From NCBI GenBank assembly GCA_963931865.1, contig OZ007514.1, forward strand, positions 5,930,646 through 5,994,645: a stretch of 64,000 nucleotides of DNA, read 5' to 3'. Shown piece after piece: positions 56,252 to 64,000 of this stretch; within the stretch, counting starts at the first letter, position 1; every line of letters starts with the position of its first letter. Under the pieces are notes generated by a model, which saw nothing but the letters and a program-made list of their open reading frames with translations, ran no database searches and was not told where the DNA came from. The position numbers and the translations under genes were made by a program. Source of the stretch: Axinella damicornis. Lineage: Eukaryota > Porifera > Demospongiae > Axinellida > Axinellidae.

Positions 56252-56762
56252 TTAACTCTTTAGGGCCTAAATTTATTTCTCTAGGTCATTTTCAGTCTAT
56301 AGAACACTTAAACATACCCTAATTTCTGTTCCCTGGCGTTGCTGGGCTCGAAACTGCTCACACAGGTAATTTCAGCTACACTAAGCATATACGTGACTTA
56401 ACCACACCCACCAACTAACGAACTTGCAATCAAGCCTCCCGAGAAGTAGCCAACCTGCCGTAGCTAAAAAACTGACCATGAACACTGGAAATGGAGGGCC
56501 TACAAGGCAAGACAGCTACTTTCTAAGTCCATTTATGCTTAAAACCCGAGAAATGGCCTACCCGGCTCCAACCAAGGGCCGTTCAAAGCTGAGCCCAAAC
56601 GCGGCCATGCTGTTTGCACCCTTCGGGTGCACCCACCCACCTCCCCCTGCCCCGCCCTTTCTGCTGGCGCAGAGCCTATCTCTCAAGGACATTGCCGGAT
56701 GTGACATCATGAAGCTGAAAGTCTCACGTTGCAGATATGCAACGTTAGATCTTAAAGGGCTA
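56252..56762. mobile_element. 511-bp repeat, first copy
   Basis: Begins TTAACTCTTTAGGGCC and ends CTTAAAGGGCTA, with an imperfect inverted CCCTTT-type end. No difference from 57100-57610 was noticed by eye. Its interior is shared in reverse with the TTAA-flanked element at 35046. The open frame (MLKTREMAYPAPTKG) is present in all copies, but in none is it part of a recognisable protein. Confidence 0.8.
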
Positions 56763-57099
56763 ATGGGAAAGCAGCTCACCTAAAAATGGAGCTATTTAAT
56801 GATATTCATGGGGACCCCAGGGCTATTTGTATCAGACTGTGTCAAGTACAAGCTTGCAACCAAGGTTAGCCACAGTTGGGGCTTCACAGGGTACCAACGG
56901 CACAGGCACACTCTCCAACACACAGAATAATAGTGAATAGGCTGTTAATGATATTCATGATCCACAAAATAAGACAGATTACGTCCCTTGTCGCAGTCAC
57001 AGTCAGGGTATGGTTGGACAGAGGTTCAGTGCTCAGTTCAGCTATAGCTTGCTTATCTCTGAACTTTCATCCCACAATTCGGTTCTTTCTCTCGTCTCA

Positions 57100-57610
57100 T
57101 TAACTCTTTAGGGCCTAAATTTATTTCTCTAGGTCATTTTCAGTCTATAGAACACTTAAACATACCCTAATTTCTGTTCCCTGGCGTTGCTGGGCTCGAA
57201 ACTGCTCACACAGGTAATTTCAGCTACACTAAGCATATACGTGACTTAACCACACCCACCAACTAACGAACTTGCAATCAAGCCTCCCGAGAAGTAGCCA
57301 ACCTGCCGTAGCTAAAAAACTGACCATGAACACTGGAAATGGAGGGCCTACAAGGCAAGACAGCTACTTTCTAAGTCCATTTATGCTTAAAACCCGAGAA
57401 ATGGCCTACCCGGCTCCAACCAAGGGCCGTTCAAAGCTGAGCCCAAACGCGGCCATGCTGTTTGCACCCTTCGGGTGCACCCACCCACCTCCCCCTGCCC
57501 CGCCCTTTCTGCTGGCGCAGAGCCTATCTCTCAAGGACATTGCCGGATGTGACATCATGAAGCTGAAAGTCTCACGTTGCAGATATGCAACGTTAGATCT
57601 TAAAGGGCTA
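57100..57610. mobile_element. 511-bp repeat, second copy
   Basis: A direct copy at an offset of 848 bp. The 337 bp between the copies is single. Confidence 0.85.
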
Positions 57611-57707
57611 AAGGTTGGTATTTGTTCGGGGTAGATGTATGTCCTCTTGTCTGCAACTGTAGTTAGTGAAACTCCAATGCGGCTGGATGTACATGTATCT
57701 ATAGAAG

Positions 57708-57803
57708 GTTGGTCTTCTTGAGCTTACAAGCTGTCTCATACGGACGAGGGTTGATAGGAGACTGGATGGGAGCCAGTGGCACATACAGTCTGTCATCAGT
57801 GCC
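57708..57803 (-). CDS. FTSJ1: FTSJ1-like C-terminal exon, intact copy
   Basis: Acceptor CATAG, reads TDDRLYVPLAPIQSPINPRP and then YETACKLKKTN, matching the FTSJ1 tail Y-PP--PI-PPY-EAC-LK. It lies upstream of the 55590 exon, out of gene order, so it belongs to a second, incomplete copy. Confidence 0.6.
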
Positions 57804-58104
57804 CTATGACCACGCATACAAACATATATGAAGGATGCTTCGCATGTGTATGTGTGTACCATACATGCTGTGCTTGGTACAGTGATCTCATCATGTGGTC
57901 ATACAAGGGAGGGAGTGGCATCAGCAGTAAGGAAAGACACGCCCTGATGTGCAAGGCATGAAAATCAACTGTTCCTCATTCCTGGCTCCTCCCTAGAGAG
58001 CTGGGAAGATCGGTGCTGGATGGGTCATGTGAGTCCTGCTTTATCACTCCCCCATCCTCCATTGATCCACCAAACATTCACTCTGCGTCATTCACAACAT
58101 CCTC

Positions 58105-58245
58105 CACGCTCTGAGGCTGGGGGGAGGTTGGGAATGAGGCTGAGGGGAGGCTGGGAATGAGGCTGAGGGGAGGCTGGGAATGAGGCTGAGGGGAGGTAGG
58201 GAATGAGGCTGAGGGGAGGTTGGGAATGAGGCTGGGGGGAGCATG
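58105..58245. repeat. 22-bp minisatellite in reverse orientation
   Basis: Six or seven units of GAGGCTGAGGGGAGGCTGGG. It is the only array with the G-rich strand on plus. Confidence 0.85.
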
Positions 58246-58514
58246 GGAATTCACAAGGTGCAGTATTTCACAAATGTCGCTGGACTATGTAATTTTGGAC
58301 ATGCCATCGATGATCATCACCAGTTCAGAGATCGCAACTTGCAAGTTATGCCTCTCTACATGGCAACAAGGAAGCTGCCTCTCATGGTTACTCATCCCCT
58401 GGCAGGATAGTTCTTCAGCAGTCCATAGATCCTTGCAGGCATACTATTAACTCTCCCTCTTGGAAACAGTTGTTGTCACAAACAAGCTTTCAGCCTTAGG
58501 GTATGACATTGTGG

Positions 58515-59012
58515 TAGCCTCGTTCCCAGGCTCTCCCACGCATGAACAAAAATTGAGAGAAAGGGGGAGAGCCTGGGATATTTTGTCACGTGAGAAACGT
58601 CACGTTTAATTGCGTGTGGGCGATCAAAACCGCCGCGCATGAATATACTATAATTGTATACTAATGCGTGTAGTTCTTATTTGAGACTGTTGTATAGCTG
58701 ACAGCGCTATCATGTTGCCTCATACTACACAGCAGCCGCATTATTCCTGCTCAAAGACTCCGGAATCGCACCAGGTTCTGGGTGAGACGGCCATTCCATG
58801 GCCTCGCTGAGAAGTGGCCGAATTGAATGCCAAAACGAATGAGCTGGCTTCGCGCTGCATATTTGCAGTCAGTGCACCCACGTTCAATTAAGTTCTCTCT
58901 ACCCTTCTCTGTACCCTGATGTCACGCACATGATAAATTATCCCAGCCCCTCTCCCACTTTTTCTGTACTGTAAGCGACGAAAAGCTGGGCGATGGCCTG
59001 GGAAGGAGGCTA
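58515..59012. mobile_element. 498-bp TAGCCTCGTTCCCAGG element
   Basis: TAGCCTCGTTCCCAGGCTCT at the left; GGCCTGGGAAGGAGGCTA at the right. It contains further inner inverse phrases (GAGCCTGGGATA, TATCCCAGCCCC). No coding content. Confidence 0.7.
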
Positions 59013-59252
59013 GGTATGTGGCACATATGTGTATCATCAGCATGACCAATGAGAAATTCTAACGCCCTTTCACAAAAATTAATACCCACAACTGCAGGTC
59101 ATGAAATACAATGTAACATTCACATGTCATTCCAAGATTGCTGCAAGCTTACTCGACGGGAATCATTGAGGAATAATTAAAAGAGAAGTGGAGCTTGCTA
59201 CACTTGGAATAGGGCCATCCCAGGATGTGTAATCTAGTAAGGGATCACTCAC

Positions 59253-59387
59253 AGTCAGTAGCAGATGAGCCTGGACGTATTCATTCAGGTCGTGCTGTCC
59301 AGTGATGTCAGGTGCCTCATCACCAATTGCTAGGTCTGCCTCGCCGCCCTCAAAACAGTCGGCGATGATTTCATGAGCTGTTGATTC
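59253..59387 (-). CDS. FTSJ1: FTSJ1 exon with catalytic Asp
   Basis: 135 nt, acceptor ACATTCAG, donor GACT/GTGAGT, phase 0. Reads [40 protein letters not shown] and HLLLT, matching FTSJ1 STAKEII--F-G--ADLVVCDGAPDVTG-HD--EY-QA-LLL. The D of GDEAPD aligns with the catalytic Asp. The usual CDG is GDE here. The N-terminal exons with the first catalytic Lys and the SAM loop were not found. Confidence 0.7.
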
Positions 59388-59417
59388 CTGAATGTAAGAG
59401 ACAACAGTGTATGAATT

Positions 59418-59467
<50 letters not shown>

Positions 59468-59604
59468 CAGTATTGTGTGTATGTGTGTGTGTGTGTGTGT
59501 GAGCTGTTGATTCCTGAATGTAAGAGACAACAGTGTATGAATTCAGTGTGTGTGTGTGTGTGTATGTGTGTGTGTATGTGTGTGTGTGTGTGTATGTGCG
59601 TGCA

Positions 59605-59680
<76 letters not shown>
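59418..59680. repeat. GT microsatellites with duplicated exon edge
   Basis: Two (GT)n arrays flank a second copy of the FTSJ1 exon edge (GAGCTGTTGATTCCTGAATG at 59501). The duplication and the GT expansion happened together at the acceptor. Confidence 0.9.
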
Positions 59681-59681
<1 letters not shown>

Positions 59682-60045
59682 ATGTTAGGGGGACGGAGGA
59701 ACTATTCTTTGGGAGCCCTAAAACTAATTATGACCATGGAAACATGCATACAAACATAGACTGTATGTACGTGAAATTATGCTTAGTACAGTGATCATCG
59801 GTTGATGTAAGTGGTCATTAGGTTGATGTAAGGGAGGGAATGGCATCAGCAAGGAATGGAGGGAGAGGAGCGGGAAGACTGGTGTCGTACCGCTCCGTGC
59901 ATGGGTCATGTGAGTCCTGCTGCATGCCACTCCTCCATCCTGCATCCACCAAACATCCACTCTATGTCATTCACTACAACATCTTCCAAAAGGCGACAAT
60001 CAGTCTGTTGATCCCAGTCAGACTGTTCAAAGCACCTTCATTCAA

Positions 60046-60660
60046 TACAAGTAGCTTCGCTCGCTCAGCTACTTCCCCCTCGTTCGCCTACCGTGAGTAA
60101 TCCGGTGCCGGACAGCTCTCTGCACAGAGCTGCTGCTCTCCGATTGTGTCCGCTTCAGCTGCTGCTCGCCGCTTGCGTTCGCTTCGAATCAGCTGCTGCT
60201 CCCTGGCCTGATTGCCCACTGCTGCTCCCGTTTGGGTCCGCTTCCAGCTGCTCCTCCCCGATTGCGCCCGCTTCAGCTGCTGCTGCATGCTCGCCGCTTG
60301 CGTCCACTTCAGCTGCTGCTCCCGATCGCATCCGCTTCAGTTGCTGCTCCCCGATTGCGTCCGCTTCGACTGCTGCTCCCCCGATTGCATGCATCTGCTT
60401 GCAGCCCCAGCTGGATTCCAGCCCAATGTTCTTGAACATTCTTCACAGAGTTCGAGGTTCTATATGCTCCCACTCCCGTTGCCTATATGCTCCCCGACCC
60501 ATCCCCTATGTGCTCCCCTACCCGTCCCCTATACGCTCCTCCCTCCCGTACTATATACTCTAGCATATATACTAGCATATATACTCTAGTCCCGCCCCAC
60601 GAACATCCCACTTCCGTCATGCACAGACACACAGACATACACACATCAAAATCTTAATGT
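60046..60660. repeat. Element with CAGCTGCTGCTCC tandem core, copy 1
   Basis: Starts ACAAGTAGCTTCGCTCGC. The core has about ten units around CAGCTGCTGCTCCC-GATTGCGTCCG, and the tail has TAGTCCCGCCCCACGAACAT. Copy 2 at 61584-61985 has a shorter core. Confidence 0.75.
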
Positions 60661-60904
60661 ATTGATGCAGCAAGGAGTTATAAGTTAGTTGAATGCAGAT
60701 AGCCTTTGTGGATGTATTAGATGCTGGAAGCACCAAGTTATGTGGGTTCCAGGATTGCTGTACTGGAGGGGAGTACAACGAGTGGTAGTATTCCGTGCAC
60801 GACTCACTATAATTGCATGTGGTAGGAGGGGATTATCCATTGTAGTGGTGCACCCAGGCGGATCCAAAAAACAAGTTCCTTGTTGAACCTCCAGGCTAAG
60901 GGAG

Positions 60905-60968
60905 CCTGGAGGTTCCATGGAAGATCTTGGCCACAAAGTTCCCACCTTCCCTCAGGACATGAGTCAGT
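60905..60968 (-). pseudogene. FTSJ1: Truncated second copy of the FTSJ1 Lys exon
   Basis: The minus frame reads VLTHVLREGGNFVAKIFHG after an acceptor ATCACAG, nearer to the animal consensus (THVL) than the 55590 copy. It then runs into a hairpin (GAACCTCCAGGCT / AGCCTGGAGGTTC, 60883-60915) and is lost. Confidence 0.6.
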
Positions 60969-61201
60969 ACCTGTGATGTATTGAGAGCAAAGAGGGCATA
61001 TAATCAGGGGTGCGATGGGAATCGGCAGTCCCGTTCCTCGCCAGGAACCAAAGGACACAGAAGGGAACATTCAACCTGCTGTGATTCTTACCATCTAGAA
61101 TCTTAGTTGCACATGGGCAATCTGCCTAATATGAAGTTCAGGACAGTGAGAGGAATTCCTTAGATATAAGATACCAGGCAATTTACCCACAGACACATTG
61201 G

Positions 61202-61246
61202 TAGCCTCGTTCCCAGGCACTCAGAAGGGGGCTGGGAATGAGGCTA
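61202..61246. mobile_element. Short TAGCCTCG palindrome
   Basis: A 45-bp hairpin of the same family. Another lies at 61359-61444 with CAGCTTTTCGTCG/CGATGAAAAGCTG-type inner arms. Confidence 0.65.
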
Positions 61247-61583
61247 GTACATTCGATTCACTAGCATGTTTCACAACCTAGAACCCACCATGTTCTGATT
61301 GTGTACATTCGTTCCCTAAGGTCTCATTGATCTCCATAGTTACATTACACGTCCTTTTTAGCCTCGTCCCAGGCCCTGACCAGCTTTTCGTCGCTTGTAG
61401 TACGGCAAGTGATGAAAAGCTGGGCGGTACCTGGGGACGAGGCTGTGTCCTCTCTACCCCGGATGTCATTGCATAAGTGACTAGAAAATATGGCCAGCAA
61501 ACTATAATGGCATGTCATTCTTCACCTCTAGTTAAACTTCTGGTAGGGGTAAATTGTGCCACGTAAACAATATAATTAATATA

Positions 61584-61985
61584 AACAAGTAGCTTCGCTC
61601 GCTTCGCTTGCTCAGCTACCTCGTTCACGTACGTGAGTAATCCGGCGCCGGACAGGTCTCTGTGCAGAGCTGCTGCTCTCCGATTGTGTCAGCTTCAGCT
61701 GCTGCTCCCTGATTGCATCCGCTTCAGCTGCTGCATGCTTCCTGATTGCATCCATTTCATCTGCTGCTCCCAAATTGTGTCTGCTTCGACTGCTGCTCCC
61801 CGATTGCGTCCGCTTCAACTGCTGCTTTCCAGCCCATGCCAAATGTTTTTGAACATTCTTCTCCGAGTTTGAGGTTCTGCATCAGTAAATTGAAGTACGA
61901 AGGTCGCACGTCACTAGTCTAGTCCCACCCAACGAACATCCCACTTCCGTCATGCACGCAGACACACACGCACATTAAAATTTGA
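61584..61985. repeat. Element with CAGCTGCTGCTCC tandem core, copy 2
   Basis: Same left and right parts as 60046-60660, with about five core units. Confidence 0.75.
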
Positions 61986-61989
61986 GCAC

Positions 61990-62130
61990 TTAGGATTGGC
62001 CTACGGAGATTCTGACTACACCGCCGTGATCGCTATCATGCACTGACCTGAACGTAAACAGTTGGTGCTGAAACTCACCTTGATATGAGCGCTTTTGTCT
62101 CGTGTTGGCCGCCATTGCTCGACGCTCTGT
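61990..62130. repeat. Dispersed GCCGTGATCGCT repeat
   Basis: Matches 31625-31760 and 31809-31950, which lie inside the 31410-32224 foldback. Confidence 0.7.
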
Positions 62131-62383
62131 TTGACGTATGGAGTACAGGTCCATGTGGGCTCACAAGTTTCTTTTTTATAAACTGTAGATCATTGCAAGC
62201 TCGAACCATCAAGGAGGAATACAAAGAAGCAGAAGAAGTACGGTAACCGTAAATTTCAGGCTGGTTGTCCAAATACGGCAATGTTGAAACGTGCACTTTC
62301 AAACTGACCAATCAGATTCGGCAAAACTGGCCAATCGCCTGGCCCCATTTAACCGCCTCCACGTGTCAATTCTTGTCAAAAGC

Positions 62384-62575
62384 GATGGTTAAGTCCAGTG
62401 TTTGGCTGTTTGTGTTGATCGTCATGACAGACCTGAACTCGTTTCTAGCTCAGCTGCGAGGTGTCGGCCAGTTGAGGCCAGTAACCTTGCTGCCACGGAC
62501 AATGACCTCCTTGCCCCAGGCCCAAGGGAAGTTACAGGTATCAGCTGTTGCTGTTAATACTACTACTAACAATCA
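62384..62575 (+). CDS. Possible first exon with signal peptide
   Basis: A Met at 62384 opens MVKSSVWLFVLIVMTDLNSF and then LAQLRGVGQLRPV, a plausible secretory signal. A donor-like CAG/GTATCAG is at 62537-62543. Whether it belongs with the frame at 62582 is not clear. Confidence 0.3.
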
Positions 62576-62581
62576 GCCATT

Positions 62582-62992
62582 GTGATTCCTGGCAGCAACG
62601 CATCCGCTGTCGTCGGACGTACTGGCAGCACACATCAGACGGCAACACTGCAGGATGCTCCTGTTCATCATCGTTTAGTCATAAAGGTATTCAAGTCCAG
62701 TAATAAGTGTGAGTTCAAGAGTTACATTATACGATTGGAGAGTGTTAGTTGCTTTCGATTGAAGTCTCTTAAGGAAGAGATTTTGAAGCAGCTTGGTAAG
62801 AGGGTGGTTTCTTTCAATCTTGAGTTTGATGTTGGGTATGTGATTGGTACAAAGAAAATCTGCTTTAGTGAGACTGATGATGTTTCTGCAGAGTTGCAGA
62901 AGATTATAAAGAAAGGTTACAGTTTATGGTGTGAGGGAATTGATGCCAGGAAGCGGTCATCTTCCATTGTTTTCCAATGTAGTATTGGCTGA
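62582..62992 (+). CDS. Unrecognised protein with possible beta-grasp (PB1-like) domain
   Basis: 136 codons, open from an upstream acceptor-like AATCAG to TGA at 62990. The ATG is absent here (a GTG is the first listed codon), so this is an internal exon. It reads HRLVIKVFKSSNKCEFKSYI, LKSLKEEILKQLGKRVVSFN, LEFDVGYVIGTKKICFSETD and KKGYSLWCEGID. The order strand-strand-helix-strand-strand-helix-strand with a final WCEG suits a ubiquitin-like fold. I do not know the function. Confidence 0.45.
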   Translation: MIPGSNASAVVGRTGSTHQTATLQDAPVHHRLVIKVFKSSNKCEFKSYIIRLESVSCFRLKSLKEEILKQLGKRVVSFNLEFDVGYVIGTKKICFSETDDVSAELQKIIKKGYSLWCEGIDARKRSSSIVFQCSIG

Positions 62993-63560
62993 AATCGACC
63001 AGCGTGCCCATTGAAATTTCAATTTGCAATGTAGTGTTGGCTCAAATCGACCAACGTCCCCATTGAAATTTCAATTTTCCAATGTAGTATTGGCTGAAAT
63101 CGACCAGCGTGCCCATTGAAATTTCAATTTTGCAATGTAGTGTTGGCCCAACGTGCCCATTGAAATTTCAATGTTCCAATGCAGTATTGGCTGAAATCGA
63201 CCAGCGTGCCCATTGAAATTTCAATTTTGCAATGTAGTGTTGGCTCAAATCGACCAACGTGCCCATTGAAATTTCAATGTTCCAATGTAGTGTTGGCTCA
63301 AATCGACCAACGTGCCCATTGAAATTTCAATGTTCCAATGCAGTATTGGCTCAAATCGACCAGCGTGCCCATTGAAATTTCAATGTTCCAATGTAGTGTT
63401 GGCTCAAATCGACCAGCGTGCCCATTGAAATTTCAATTTTGCAATGTAGTGTTGGCCCAACGTGCCCATTGAAATTTCAATGTTCCAATGCAGTATTGGC
63501 TCAAATCGACCAATGTAGTATTGGCTCAAATCGACCAATGTAGTATTGGCTTAATTGACT
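62973..63560. repeat. 53-bp tandem array with palindromic TTGAAATTTCAA
   Basis: About 11 units of CCAATGTAGT-TTGGCT-AAATCGACCA-CGTGCCCATTGAAATTTCAAT. It begins within the last codons of the preceding exon. Some units lack the TCAAATCGAC part. Confidence 0.9.
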
Positions 63561-63640
63561 GATGTGCCAATTGAAATTTCATAGTTGGGATGTAGTATCT
63601 ATCAATGCACTTGTATAACAACTTTTATTTCCCCTGATAG

Positions 63641-63777
63641 GAACAGAAAACATCTCTGCAATGTTGAAACTTGAGCGGAACGCACTCTTAATTGGGCAGG
63701 ACCAGATTCTACTCAGAATACAAGAGGAAGAGACACTAGAAGAAGAAGAAGGCGAAAATAGCACTTCAGAAGACTAA
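63641..63777 (+). CDS. Acidic last exon of the right-end gene
   Basis: Acceptor CCCTGATAG, phase 1. Reads TENISAMLKLERNALLIGQD, QILLRIQEEETLEEEEGENS and TSED plus stop TAA. A helix followed by an acidic tail. It probably belongs to the gene of 62582. Confidence 0.5.
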
Positions 63778-63907
63778 GACCTATTGATACAATTACGCTC
63801 TTGTGTACAATGTCATACACCATTACGGATCAAAATTACTAATTTATGGCAACCTTTCAATCCATAAACCAGAATTATAAATTCTTCACTGAAATTGGAA
63901 ACGGTTT

Positions 63908-64000
63908 GTACATGTAATCGATGATGAAGATGAAGAAGAAGCCCCAGCGAAAAGAAAATCCAAGAAGACTAAGGTATCTGCCCTAGAAGAAAGGAAGACC
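63908..64000 (+). CDS. Acidic then basic frame at the right edge (partial)
   Basis: Open through VIDDEDEEEAPAKRKSKKTK and VSALEERKT to the window end. No clear acceptor. Low complexity, resembling a nuclear-protein linker. It is cut by the window. Confidence 0.3.

Noticed and set aside
56424..56783. Possible gene MQSSLPRSSQPAVAKK in the 511-bp repeats
   Set aside because: Carried by a mobile repeat. The third copy at 35046-35546 does not keep the frame, and there is no domain.
59477..59794. Cys/Val-rich frame over the GT arrays
   Set aside because: Microsatellite translation.
60093..60563. Cys/Ser or Ala-rich proteins over the CAGCTGCTGCTCC cores
   Set aside because: Open on both strands because of the repeat. 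Unit number differs between copies and no start or splice context is seen.

Overview
The window looks like animal nuclear DNA, most likely from a sponge. That call is inference. It rests on introns with GT-AG borders, a death-domain/Roc-COR gene of a kind I associate with sponges, and a dense load of short palindromic repeats ending in TAGCCTCGTTCCCAGG, which I also associate with sponge genomes. No operon, Shine-Dalgarno site, tRNA, rRNA or CRISPR array was seen.

The best gene runs on the minus strand from about 27.5 kb down to 17.9 kb. Three death-domain exons (27192-27464, 25237-25500, 23178-23447) precede a 635-codon exon with an intact Roc GTPase and COR domain (19649-21553). Short linker exons and a C-terminal death-domain exon with the stop (17942-18258) follow. 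Every exon boundary I could place is phase 1, so each internal exon is a removable or duplicable cassette. A fifth, paralogous death-domain exon lies at 56-319, and the 3' tail of another lies near 51.93-51.99 kb. The locus is therefore part of a tandem array.

Between these gene copies are four related segments: A, 1-11.24 kb; B, 11.25-18.0 kb; C, 25.14-37.7 kb; D, 43.9-52.0 kb. They share the same order of landmarks: an acetyl-CoA-synthetase-like exon with a shared frameshift, several unrecognised exon-like pieces, a 22-bp minisatellite, inverted decamer arrays and a CA microsatellite. The copies act as each other's empty-site controls, so later insertions can be recognised. Examples are a TTAA-flanked piggyBac-like element in C and a TA-flanked element in A.

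The 37.7-43.9 kb interval is a patchwork of damaged gene pieces: the last exon of proteasome ATPase PSMC1 with an in-frame stop, a SEC63 C-terminal fragment with a frameshift, a seven-transmembrane receptor cut at TM5, and a coiled-coil reading frame with a 2-nt slip. Large foldback elements lie among them.

The 52.7-61 kb interval holds scrambled exons of FTSJ1, a tRNA 2'-O-methyltransferase. At least one exon is present in three copies, and one exon has a 1-nt shift. The right end (62-64 kb) has an unrecognised gene with a possible beta-grasp domain, a 53-bp tandem array and an acidic last exon. I found no autonomous transposase or reverse transcriptase, so the mobile DNA here is non-autonomous.
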